Below, piece by piece: positions 30,945 to 38,688 of a stretch of DNA of 43,494 bases (its first letter is position 1; every line of letters starts with the position of its first letter). The notes below the pieces were generated by a model. The model did no database searches, was not told the DNA's origin, and saw only the letters and a program-made list of their open reading frames with translations. The translations under genes were made by a program, and so were the position numbers. The DNA comes from Nocardia alni (GTDB lineage Bacteria > Actinomycetota > Actinomycetes > Mycobacteriales > Mycobacteriaceae), in the NCBI RefSeq assembly GCF_019038435.1, contig NZ_JAGPOX010000078.1, positions 1-43,494 of the forward strand. The letters are read 5' to 3'.

Positions 30945-32036
30945 ATGACAACCGCAGCCGATGTCGACGCACCACATTCGGACCTCGACGACCGCCGCAC
31001 CCTGAGTATCAGCCCGCTGGTGTCGCCCGCCGATGTGCGTCGCGCGCACCCCGTCGATGACGGGCTCGCCGATATCGTCCGTGCGGGCCGCCGAGCCACG
31101 GTCGATGTGCTCAACGGCGTCGACGACCGCCTCATGGTGATCGTGGGCCCGTGTTCGGTGCACGATCCCGAGGCCGCCCTCGACTACGCGCGCCGCCTGG
31201 CCGCCAAGACCGCCGAGGTATCCGACCGGCTGCACGTGGTGATGCGGGTGTACTTCGAGAAGCCGCGTACCACGCTGGGCTGGAAGGGCCTGATCAACGA
31301 TCCGCACCTGGACGGCACCTTCGACATCGACACCGGGTTGCGGCTGGGGCGGCGGCTGCTGGTCGACATCACCGCGCTGGGCCTGCCGGTGGCGTGCGAA
31401 TTCCTCGACCCGATCACTCCGCAGTACATCGCCGATCTGGTGTCCTACGGTGCGATCGGGGCGCGGACCGCGGCCAGCCAGGTCCATCGGCAGCTGGCCA
31501 GCGCCCTGTCCATGCCGGTCGGGGTGAAGAACGGCACCGACGGTGATGTGCAGGTGGCCGTGGACGGTGTGCGCGCGGCCGGGGCCAGCCATGTATTCCC
31601 GGGGACGGATCTGGACGGCCGATCGGCGCTCATCCGCACCTCCGGCAATCCGGACTGCCACGTCATCCTGCGCGGCGGCAGCAATGGCACGAATTACGAC
31701 GCGGCCTCGGTCGCCGAGGCGTGCCTGCGGCTGGAGAAGGCGCAGCTGCCGCAGCGGGTGGTGGTCGACGCGAGCCACGGCAACAGCAACAAGGACCACA
31801 ACCGTCAGGTCGACGTCGTCACCGATGTCGCCGGACGTCTCGCCGCCGGCGACCGCAGCGTCGTCGGGGTGATGATGGAGAGCTTCCTGGCCGCCGGTCG
31901 TCAGGACCTGACCCTCGGCCGCGCCGCGGACCTGGTCTACGGACAGTCCATCACCGACGCGTGCCTGGACTGGGACACCACCGTCGTTCAGTTGGACGGC
32001 CTCGCGGCCGCCGTTGCCGCTCGACGGGACGGGTAG
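30945..32036 (+). CDS. aroG: 3-deoxy-7-phosphoheptulonate (DAHP) synthase, type I (AroF/G/H-like)
   Basis: A 363-aa class-I DAHP synthase condensing PEP with erythrose-4-phosphate, the entry to the shikimate pathway. It has VIVGPCSVHDP, MRVYFEKPRTTLGWKGLINDP, GARTAASQVHRQLAS, HVILRGGS, DASHGNSNKDH and the C-terminal GQSITDACL, all diagnostic. The family is usually feedback-inhibited by Phe, Tyr or Trp. The aromatic leader peptide upstream suggests extra control at expression level. AAGGA precedes the ATG. Shikimate output also feeds chorismate to the salicylate synthase nearby. Confidence 0.95.
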   Translation: MTTAADVDAPHSDLDDRRTLSISPLVSPADVRRAHPVDDGLADIVRAGRRATVDVLNGVDDRLMVIVGPCSVHDPEAALDYARRLAAKTAEVSDRLHVVMRVYFEKPRTTLGWKGLINDPHLDGTFDIDTGLRLGRRLLVDITALGLPVACEFLDPITPQYIADLVSYGAIGARTAASQVHRQLASALSMPVGVKNGTDGDVQVAVDGVRAAGASHVFPGTDLDGRSALIRTSGNPDCHVILRGGSNGTNYDAASVAEACLRLEKAQLPQRVVVDASHGNSNKDHNRQVDVVTDVAGRLAAGDRSVVGVMMESFLAAGRQDLTLGRAADLVYGQSITDACLDWDTTVVQLDGLAAAVAARRDG

Positions 32037-32093
32037 AAGACAGGCCAGTTCTCGGCGATTGGCCCGCGACAGTGGATCGTTCGGCAGTCCAGT

Positions 32094-32747
32094 ATGGGTT
32101 TCATGATCGGTACGACTGCGATAGTGGGTGTGGTGATCGCCGCGCTCGGGCTGGTGCTCACCCCGGGGCCGAACATGATGTACCTGGTGTCGCGTACCGT
32201 CTCGCAGGGGCGTCGCGCCGGGCTGGTGTCGCTCGCCGGTGTCGCGGTCGGGTTTCTGTGCTATCTGGCCGCGGCGGCTGCGGGGATCACCGCGATCTTC
32301 GCGGTCGTACCGGATCTGTATCTGGCGCTGAAGATGGCGGGCGCCTTGTATATCGGATGGTTGGCGTGGAAGACGTTGCGGCCCGGCGGCACATCGGCGT
32401 TCGCGCCTCGTGAGCTGCCCGCCGATCGGACGGGCAAGCTGTTCGGGATGGGTCTGCTCACCAACCTGCTGAATCCGAAGATCGCGATCATGTACATGGC
32501 GCTGATTCCGCAGTTCGTGGTGCCCGCGCACGGCCGGGTCTGGTTGCAGAGCCTGTGCCTGGGCGGGGTGCAGATCGCCGTCGCGCTGACGGTGAACGGC
32601 CTGATCGTCCTGGGTGCGGGCGCGATCGCGGCCTTCCTGGGCGATCGGCCGCTATGGTTGCGGGCACAGCGCTGGGTCACCGGAACGATGCTCGGCGCGA
32701 TCGCGGTCCTGCTCGCCTCGGACCGCGCCCGCCCCCTGCCCGCCTGA
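32094..32747 (+). CDS. LysE/RhtB-family exporter
   Basis: A 217-aa inner-membrane exporter with about six hydrophobic segments and the family signature LVLTPGPNMMYLVSR near the N-terminus plus GLLTNLLNPKIAIMYMALIPQFV in the middle. Members export amino acids such as lysine, homoserine or threonine. The specificity is not predictable. It follows the DAHP synthase by 57 nt and could be read through from it, so aromatic amino acids are one possible cargo. It ends before a long bidirectional hairpin. Confidence 0.88.
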   Translation: MGFMIGTTAIVGVVIAALGLVLTPGPNMMYLVSRTVSQGRRAGLVSLAGVAVGFLCYLAAAAAGITAIFAVVPDLYLALKMAGALYIGWLAWKTLRPGGTSAFAPRELPADRTGKLFGMGLLTNLLNPKIAIMYMALIPQFVVPAHGRVWLQSLCLGGVQIAVALTVNGLIVLGAGAIAAFLGDRPLWLRAQRWVTGTMLGAIAVLLASDRARPLPA

Positions 32748-32783
32748 GTTCGCCCACCCGGCGGGCCCATCGTCTCGCGGGGG

Positions 32784-32843
32784 CCCCGGACGGAGGTGGT
32801 CCTGGAGTTCCGTCCAGCACTCCAGGACCTCCTTCGTCCGGGG
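32784..32843. terminator. Long bidirectional hairpin between convergent genes
   Basis: The outer stem CCCCGGACG (32784-32792) pairs with CGTCCGGGG (32835-32843). An inner stem GGTCCTGGAGT/ACTCCAGGACC closes a 10-nt loop. It separates the lysE-like gene from the convergent aminotransferase gene; no T tract is present on either strand. Confidence 0.7.
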
Positions 32844-32850
32844 ATCCGGG

Positions 32851-34017
32851 TTACCGCGGGCCGTGCAGGCGCCGGATACCCTCGGCGATCGTCTCTTCCT
32901 TCTTGCAGAAGGTGAAGCGCACCAGGTGATTCCAGGAGGCCTTGTCGTCGGCGAAGACGCTCAGTGGCACCGCGGCAACGCCGAGGCGCTGCGGCAGTTC
33001 CCGGCAGAAGTTCAGCGCGTCGTGCGCGCCGAGCGGGGTGATGTCAGCGCAGACGAAATAGGTCCCGTCGCTGCGCTTGACCCCGAATCCTGCCTCGGCC
33101 AGGGCCTTCGACAGGCGGATTCGCTTGTCCGCCAGAGTGTCCCGCAGTGTCGCGACCCAGGGCAGCTCATGTTCGAGGGCGTGCGCGATCGCGGGCTGGA
33201 AGGGGCCGCCGCCGACGAAGGTCAGGAACTGTTTGGCCGCGAGCACGCCATCGATCAGCGGCGCGGGGCCGCACGCCCAGCCGATCTTCCAACCGGTGAC
33301 GCTGAAAGTTTTTGCCGCACCGGAGATCACGACGGTACGTTCGTACATGCCTGGCAGGGTGGAGATGCTGATGTGCTCGTGTCCGTCGAAGGTGAGATGT
33401 TCGTACACCTCGTCGGTCACCACCAGGAGATCGTGCTGCCGCGCGAGATCGGCGATGGCCTGCAGATCGGCGCGGGACAGTACCGTCCCGGTCGGATTGT
33501 GTGGTGAATTCAGCAGCAGCGCACGGGTGTTCGGAGTGATCGCGGCGCGCAGGCTGTCCAGGTCGAGGGCGAACCCGTCGCCGTCGGGGACTAGCCGGGC
33601 AGTGCGCCTGTTCGCCCCGGCCAGGGCGACGGCCGCCGCGTACGAGTCGTAGTACGGCTCGATGAGCACCACTTCCTGTCCGGGTTCGACCAGGCCGAGG
33701 ATGGTCGCGGCGATCGCCTCGGTGGCGCCGACCGTCACCAGCACCTGATTGTCCGGGTCGTATTCGGTGCCGTACCGGGTCGCGCGGTCCCGGGCGATCG
33801 CCTGGCGCAACGCCGGGACGCCGCGCCCGGGCGGGTACTGGTTGAACCCCCCGGCGATGGCGCGTTCGGCCACCGCCAGCATGGAGGCGGGACCGTCGGA
33901 ATCGGGAAAACCCTGCCCCAGATTCACCGCATCGTGGCGCACGGCCAGCTCGGTCATCTCGGCGAAGATGGTCGAGGCGAAGGGGCGTAGGCGGGTGACG
34001 GTGGGGGTGTCCTGCAT
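32851..34017 (-). CDS. dapC: PLP-dependent aminotransferase (DapC, N-succinyldiaminopimelate aminotransferase-like)
   Basis: A 388-aa class-I/II aminotransferase close to M. tuberculosis Rv0858c (DapC), acting in lysine and diaminopimelate synthesis. It has the N-terminal IFAEMTELAVRHDAVNLGQGFPD, LLNSPHNPTG, VVTDEVYEHL and the PLP Lys in SGAAKTFSVTGWKIGW. ATG at 34017 lies exactly 6 nt after a TAGGTT -10, suggesting a leaderless mRNA; a GTG two codons earlier is possible. Kynurenine or methionine aminotransferase relatives share this architecture, so DapC is probable rather than certain. Confidence 0.85.
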   Translation of the reverse strand: MQDTPTVTRLRPFASTIFAEMTELAVRHDAVNLGQGFPDSDGPASMLAVAERAIAGGFNQYPPGRGVPALRQAIARDRATRYGTEYDPDNQVLVTVGATEAIAATILGLVEPGQEVVLIEPYYDSYAAAVALAGANRRTARLVPDGDGFALDLDSLRAAITPNTRALLLNSPHNPTGTVLSRADLQAIADLARQHDLLVVTDEVYEHLTFDGHEHISISTLPGMYERTVVISGAAKTFSVTGWKIGWACGPAPLIDGVLAAKQFLTFVGGGPFQPAIAHALEHELPWVATLRDTLADKRIRLSKALAEAGFGVKRSDGTYFVCADITPLGAHDALNFCRELPQRLGVAAVPLSVFADDKASWNHLVRFTFCKKEETIAEGIRRLHGPR

Positions 34018-34134
34018 GGTCACAACCTATCCTGTGCCAGGTCGCGGTCGAATGGCATGGTCACGCCGTCGGTGACGGCGCATGCTCACGAAATTGCCTG
34101 TGCCGCCGCATCGTCCGCGTGACAGCATGGCTGA

Positions 34135-34707
34135 ATGGAGGATTACCAGCTGACCGACGGTGTCGTCTGGCTCTCGCGTCCCACGTCCGCCGACATCGAC
34201 GGCATCGTCGAATGCTGTCAGGAGCCGTCCATCAGCCGGTGGACGACCATCCCGGTGCCCTATCGCCGTGTGCATGCCGAGAAGTTCCTGGACGGGGTCG
34301 TGCAGGGCTGGGCCGAGGGCCGACCCACCTGGGCGCTGCGGGAGACCGCCGGCGGTCCGGTGGCGGGCATGGTCGATCTGACGCCGGAGGGTAAGGACCG
34401 CACGGGCGGGCAGATGGGGTTTTGGCTGGTGCCGCGGCTGCGCGGGCGTGGACTGATGAGCCGGGCGGTGGGGCTGGTGTGCGAGTTCGGGTTCCGCCCC
34501 GACCGGCTCGGGCTGGTGCGCATCGAATGGCGCGCGATGGTGGGCAATCATGCCTCGGCCGCCGTCGCGCGGCGGGCCGGATTCCGATACGAGGGCAGGC
34601 TGCGCCTGGGCGGCCCGCAGCGCGGGGTGCGGCACGACGTCTGGATCGCCGGGCGCCTGGCGACCGATCCGATCGGCCCCGCCGCCGAGTGGCCGCCCGG
34701 GGTGTGA
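34135..34707 (+). CDS. GNAT-family N-acetyltransferase (RimJ/RimL-like)
   Basis: A 190-aa GNAT protein with the acetyl-CoA pyrophosphate loop VPRLRGRGLMSRAV (about residues 97-110), the fold-typical RIEWRAMVGNHASAAVARRAGFRYEG, and an N-terminal LTDGVVWLSRPTSADIDGIVE. This RimJ-like subgroup acetylates protein N-termini or small amines, but no substrate is evident. The gene ends 4 nt before the convergent marR stop. Confidence 0.85.
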   Translation: MEDYQLTDGVVWLSRPTSADIDGIVECCQEPSISRWTTIPVPYRRVHAEKFLDGVVQGWAEGRPTWALRETAGGPVAGMVDLTPEGKDRTGGQMGFWLVPRLRGRGLMSRAVGLVCEFGFRPDRLGLVRIEWRAMVGNHASAAVARRAGFRYEGRLRLGGPQRGVRHDVWIAGRLATDPIGPAAEWPPGV

Positions 34708-34711
34708 TCGA

Positions 34712-35143
34712 TCAGTCATCTCCCACGGCGCCGTCCGCGACGGGCAGGCGTGCGGTCAGGTGATCCAGGACCGGCGCCAATCGGCCCAGCTCCGTGAGGT
34801 GCAGCTCGCTGAGCGACTCGATGCGCTGTGCGCCGAGTGCGGTAGCGACCAGCCGCACTATGCGGGAGTCCTGTTCGTCGCGGACCCGTGCGACCAGCCC
34901 TGCCGTCACCGCCCGATCGATCAGCCCGACGGCGCTGTGGTGGCGCACGGTCAGGTAGTCCGCGATATCGCCGATCGTCGGGCCCTGGTCGTGCTGGTGG
35001 CCCGTGACGGCGAGCAGCAGTTGATGCTGTGTCGCGGTCAGGCCCACCTGCCTGGCTCGCTCCTCGCTCCAGCGTTCGAAACGGCGCAGGGCGGTGCGGA
35101 AGTTCAGGAGTGTGGCGTAGTCACGGGGCGTCAATTGGGGCAC
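34712..35143 (-). CDS. MarR-family transcriptional regulator
   Basis: A 143-aa winged-helix dimer. The DNA-binding part is TIGDIADYLTVRHHSAVGLIDRAVTAGLVARVRDEQDSRIVRLVAT, with the wing RDEQDSR. The GTG at 35143 lies 6 nt from a TACGAT -10 hexamer that is itself part of a 23-bp palindrome, so the gene is probably leaderless and autorepressed. It is divergent from a small membrane protein gene. The ligand is unknown. Confidence 0.88.
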   Translation of the reverse strand: MPQLTPRDYATLLNFRTALRRFERWSEERARQVGLTATQHQLLLAVTGHQHDQGPTIGDIADYLTVRHHSAVGLIDRAVTAGLVARVRDEQDSRIVRLVATALGAQRIESLSELHLTELGRLAPVLDHLTARLPVADGAVGDD

Positions 35144-35144
35144 G

Positions 35145-35167
35145 TAAATATCGTAGTACGATATTTA
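35145..35167. promoter_or_regulatory. 23-bp palindrome shared by divergent marR and small membrane protein promoters
   Basis: TAAATATCGTA (35145-35155) and TACGATATTTA (35157-35167) are perfect mirror arms around one G. Each arm contains the -10 TACGAT for transcription toward one of the two flanking genes, so one bound MarR dimer would cover both -10 elements. Confidence 0.75.
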
Positions 35168-35185
35168 TGGAAGGAGTGTGAGCTC

Positions 35186-35428
35186 ATGACACTGGAGATT
35201 CTGGCTTTTACCCTGGCCGCGCTGTATGGGCTGGCGGTGTTCGTGGCGCTGTTGGTCGGCTGGGCCGAGTTACCCGACCCGCCGGTCTCCACCAGCTGTC
35301 GCCGTTGTTCCAGGTGGATGATCGACAGACGTCACCAGTCCTTCCCGCTGTGCCATCGGTGCCGTCGTGAGGTAGCCCACACCCACCAGATGCGTCGGGA
35401 CCTGGACTTATCCGAAATTCGCCGGTGA
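35186..35428 (+). CDS. Small membrane protein with zinc-ribbon-like Cys pairs
   Basis: An 80-aa protein. One N-terminal transmembrane segment (residues about 3-26, ILAFTLAALYGLAVFVALLVGW) is followed by a basic tail with two CxxC pairs (SCRRC at about 40-43 and LCHRC at about 56-60) that could bind one metal ion. The start has GGAAGGAG. It shares a palindromic operator with the divergent marR, so it is probably the regulated target. I recognise no family. Confidence 0.68.
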   Translation: MTLEILAFTLAALYGLAVFVALLVGWAELPDPPVSTSCRRCSRWMIDRRHQSFPLCHRCRREVAHTHQMRRDLDLSEIRR

Positions 35429-35479
35429 TCGATCCGTGGTAGGCGCCAGGATGTCGGTCCCCGCCGATATCCTGGCGCC

Positions 35480-37153
35480 ATGCCCCACGACGACCAGCAA
35501 CCCGGGCCACTCATCGTGCAGAGCGACAAGACCCTGCTGCTCGAGATCGACCATGTTCAGGCCGATGCCGCGCGGCAGGCCATCGCGCCGTTCGCCGAGC
35601 TCGAGCGCGCGCCCGAACATGTGCACACCTACCGGGTGACGCCCCTGGCGCTGTGGAACGCGCGAGCGGCGGGGCACGACGCCGAACAGGTGGTCGATGC
35701 CCTGGTGACCTATTCGCGGTACGCGGTGCCACAGCCGCTGCTGGTGGACATCGTCGACACCATGGCCCGGTACGGGCGCCTGCAGCTGACCAAACATCCC
35801 GTGCACGGCCTGGTACTGGTCAGCCTCGACCGAGCGGTGCTGGAGGAGGTGCTGCGGCACAAGAAGATCCAGCCGATGCTCGGCGCGCGCCTCGACCCTG
35901 ACACGGTGCAGGTGCACCCATCCGAACGTGGCCGCATCAAGCAGATGCTGCTCAAGATCGGCTGGCCCGCCGAGGACCTGGCCGGCTACGTCGACGGCGA
36001 GGCGCATCCGATCGAGCTGGACTTCGCCACCCACGAGTGGCATCTGCGCGACTACCAGGAATTCGCCGCCGACTCGTTCTGGGCCGGCGGTTCGGGCGTG
36101 GTGGTGCTGCCGTGCGGCGCGGGTAAGACCATGGTCGGCGCGGCCGCGATGGCCAAGGCGCAGGCCACCACGCTGATCCTGGTCACCAATACCGTGGCCG
36201 GGCGGCAGTGGCGACGCGAGCTGCTGGCGCGTACCTCGCTCACCGAGGACGAGATCGGCGAGTACTCCGGTGAGCGCAAGGAGATCCGTCCGGTCACCAT
36301 CGCGACCTATCAGGTCGTCACGCGCAAGACCAAGGGCGAATACCGGCATCTGGAGCTGTTCGACAGCCGCGATTGGGGCCTGGTCATCTACGACGAGGTG
36401 CACCTGCTCCCGGCCCCGGTCTTCCGGATGACAGCAGACCTGCAATCCCGCCGTCGCCTGGGGTTGACGGCCACCCTGGTCCGCGAGGATGGTCGAGAGG
36501 GCGATGTGTTCTCGCTGATCGGGCCCAAACGCTACGACGCGCCCTGGAAGGATATCGAGGCGCAGGGCTGGATCGCCCCGGCCGACTGCGTCGAGGTGCG
36601 GGTGACTCTCACCGACGCCGAGCGCATGGCGTATGCCACCGCCGAGCCGGAGGAGCGCTACAAACTGTGCTCCACCGCACGCACCAAACTCGCCGTGGTG
36701 GAGTCGATCCTGGCCCGGCACAAGAACGCGCCCAGCCTGGTCATCGGCGCCTATCTGGACCAGCTCGACGAGCTGGGCGAGCACCTGCAGGCCCCGGTCA
36801 TCCAGGGTTCCACCCGGACCAAGGAGCGCGAGGCGCTGTTCGAGGCGTTCCGTAACGGTGAGATCCCGGTGCTGGTGGTGTCCAAGGTGGCCAACTTCTC
36901 CATCGACCTGCCCGAAGCATCGGTGGCGGTGCAGGTTTCGGGCACCTTCGGCTCCCGTCAAGAGGAGGCGCAACGTCTCGGGCGTCTGTTGCGGCCCAAA
37001 CACGATGGGGGACAGGCGCATTTCTATTCGGTCGTGTCGCGAGACACCCTCGATGCGGAATACGCCGCGCATCGGCAGCGTTTCTTGGCCGAACAGGGGT
37101 ATGCCTATCGCATCACCGATGCGGACGACCTTTTGGGGCCGCCCATAGGCTAA
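35480..37153 (+). CDS. DNA repair helicase XPB (ERCC3-like)
   Basis: A 557-aa SF2 helicase, bacterial XPB, with an N-terminal damage-recognition-like domain (about 1-170) and two RecA domains. Walker A CGAGKT has Lys at about 216, and the DEVH box is at about 305-308. The XPB-specific RED motif is in VREDGRE, and motif VI is EEAQRLGRLLRPK. It unwinds 3'-5' and is implicated in DNA repair; M. tuberculosis Rv0861c is the orthologue. ATG lies exactly 6 nt after TATCCT, predicting a leaderless mRNA. The conserved partner protein (Rv0862c-like) is at 40501-42918. Confidence 0.94.
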   Translation: MPHDDQQPGPLIVQSDKTLLLEIDHVQADAARQAIAPFAELERAPEHVHTYRVTPLALWNARAAGHDAEQVVDALVTYSRYAVPQPLLVDIVDTMARYGRLQLTKHPVHGLVLVSLDRAVLEEVLRHKKIQPMLGARLDPDTVQVHPSERGRIKQMLLKIGWPAEDLAGYVDGEAHPIELDFATHEWHLRDYQEFAADSFWAGGSGVVVLPCGAGKTMVGAAAMAKAQATTLILVTNTVAGRQWRRELLARTSLTEDEIGEYSGERKEIRPVTIATYQVVTRKTKGEYRHLELFDSRDWGLVIYDEVHLLPAPVFRMTADLQSRRRLGLTATLVREDGREGDVFSLIGPKRYDAPWKDIEAQGWIAPADCVEVRVTLTDAERMAYATAEPEERYKLCSTARTKLAVVESILARHKNAPSLVIGAYLDQLDELGEHLQAPVIQGSTRTKEREALFEAFRNGEIPVLVVSKVANFSIDLPEASVAVQVSGTFGSRQEEAQRLGRLLRPKHDGGQAHFYSVVSRDTLDAEYAAHRQRFLAEQGYAYRITDADDLLGPPIG

Positions 37154-37225
37154 GGTCGCGACGCACGGTGGCGGACACCTTTTATCCGGAGGCATCATCT
37201 CCACAAAAGTGTTAGGAATGATGAC

Positions 37226-37903
37226 GTGCGACGCTTCGAATTCCCGGTGGATCGTGGGCACGCACGTGCGGTGAACCAGGTGGTTGCCGATACCAGGCGG
37301 CTGCGGCTCAGTGCGTTCATCGCCGTGATCGTGCTCGGGTTGTGCACCGCTGTGCTGATCTGGTTGAACCACCCGTATTCGTTCCTGCTGGCCATCGCCA
37401 CGGCCCTGGGTACGGTGACGGCACTGTTCGCGGCATTGTGGACCCCGCACCGCGCCCGCATCGAAAAGCTGTACGCGGAGGGCGAACTCGTTCCCGCCGT
37501 GGTGTCGGAGCGGCTGACGCGCGGCGCTGTTCTCCTGATCCTGGTCGATGTGGCCAAGGCGGACGCGGACCCGCGATACGCGCTGATCACCCGGAAGGTG
37601 CGCGCGCTGCCCGGGCATCTGATCCAGCCCGGCGAACAGGTGCCATCGGTCACGGTGCGCGCCGATCGCGCCCCGCTGTCCACCGGCGGGCTGGGGCAAC
37701 CGGTGAGCGCCATGCCGGTCGCCTGGGGCACCCGGGATCCGGCCGTACTCGAGCGCGCGCGTGCCGCGATTCCCCAGGCCGAATGGAAGCTGCTGGCAGA
37801 CAATCTGGATCTGGCCGAGAAGGTGCGACACGCCGATGCCAAGCGATTGCTGCTGGATCCGCATCAGCTACCGCAGGAACTGCGCGGCGAACCGTCGCGG
37901 TAG
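37226..37903 (+). CDS. DUF3239-family membrane protein
   Basis: A 225-aa protein with two adjacent transmembrane segments (about residues 29-47 and 52-70), then a soluble domain with ARIEKLYAEGELVPAVVSE, ALITRKVRALPGHLIQPGEQVPSV and AMPVAWGTRD, the DUF3239 pattern known from Corynebacterium and Nocardia. Function unknown. It starts at GTG 37226 with AGGAA upstream, 72 nt after the XPB gene, and may be co-transcribed. Confidence 0.75.
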   Translation: MRRFEFPVDRGHARAVNQVVADTRRLRLSAFIAVIVLGLCTAVLIWLNHPYSFLLAIATALGTVTALFAALWTPHRARIEKLYAEGELVPAVVSERLTRGAVLLILVDVAKADADPRYALITRKVRALPGHLIQPGEQVPSVTVRADRAPLSTGGLGQPVSAMPVAWGTRDPAVLERARAAIPQAEWKLLADNLDLAEKVRHADAKRLLLDPHQLPQELRGEPSR

Positions 37904-37943
37904 ATCGGGTGAAATACGTTGCGCGCCTTCTTAGACTGAGGCG

Positions 37944-38588
37944 ATGATCCCCGCTGCCAATCTGCTCGCCTTCTTCGTGGCCGCGACGGTCATCATCGTG
38001 ATTCCGGGTCCGGGCGTACTGTTCACCATCGGCCGCGCGCTCACCAACGGTAAGCGGGCCGCGCTGGTATCGGTGCTGGGGCATGCGTTCGGCGTGCTGG
38101 CGATGGTCGTGCTGATCGCGGCCGGACTCGGCATGTTGGTGGCGGCGTCGGCGATCGCGCTGACCATCATCAAGATAGGCGGCGGGCTCTACCTGATCTA
38201 CATAGGCGCCCAGGCCATCCGGGAGCGGCGCTCGCTACGTGCGGCGATGAACACCACGTCGAGCGCGCAGCCGGTGCCCCACCGCCGGGTGCTGCGGCAA
38301 AGCTTCGTGGTCGGGGTGACCAACCCGAAGGCGCTCGTGTTCTTCTCCGCCGTGCTGCCCCAATTCGTGGATCGAACGAGCGGTTCGGTGCCGTTGCAGA
38401 TACTGATCCTGGGTTTGATCTTCCTGGCGATCGCGCTGGTGTCCGACAGCGCCTGGGCGCTGGCGGCCGGTGTCGCCCGTGACTGGTTCGCACGCTCGCC
38501 GCGGCGGTTGGAGGCGGTCGGCGGTGCCGGGGGAGCGATGATCATCGGCCTCGGTGTGAGCGTGGCCGTATCCGGCGCCACTAGCTGA
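37944..38588 (+). CDS. LysE/RhtB-family exporter
   Basis: A 214-aa membrane exporter with about six transmembrane segments, the N-terminal VIIVIPGPGVLFTIGRAL and SFVVGVTNPKALVFFSAVLPQFV typical of the RhtB branch. The cargo is unknown. ATG at 37944 is exactly 6 nt after TAGACT, predicting its own promoter and a leaderless mRNA although it follows the DUF3239 gene by only 40 nt. Second LysE-type gene of the window, and only distantly similar to the first. Confidence 0.88.
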   Translation: MIPAANLLAFFVAATVIIVIPGPGVLFTIGRALTNGKRAALVSVLGHAFGVLAMVVLIAAGLGMLVAASAIALTIIKIGGGLYLIYIGAQAIRERRSLRAAMNTTSSAQPVPHRRVLRQSFVVGVTNPKALVFFSAVLPQFVDRTSGSVPLQILILGLIFLAIALVSDSAWALAAGVARDWFARSPRRLEAVGGAGGAMIIGLGVSVAVSGATS

Positions 38589-38688
38589 TCTCACCCGTAA
38601 GCCCTGGTGCGTCGGCGCCGTACCGGCTTTGCTGCGGGTTAGCATCGACCCCTGATCGGCACGCTGTGCCCGGAAGGGGTGGAGGAGT

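Noticed and set aside
37154..37225. Short GGTG/CACC hairpin followed by TTTT after the XPB gene
   Set aside because: The stem is only four base pairs, too weak to call a terminator.
35408..37864. Long minus-strand open frame across the XPB gene
   Set aside because: Antisense to a full XPB helicase; translation is rich in Gln, His, Arg and Gly with no domain.
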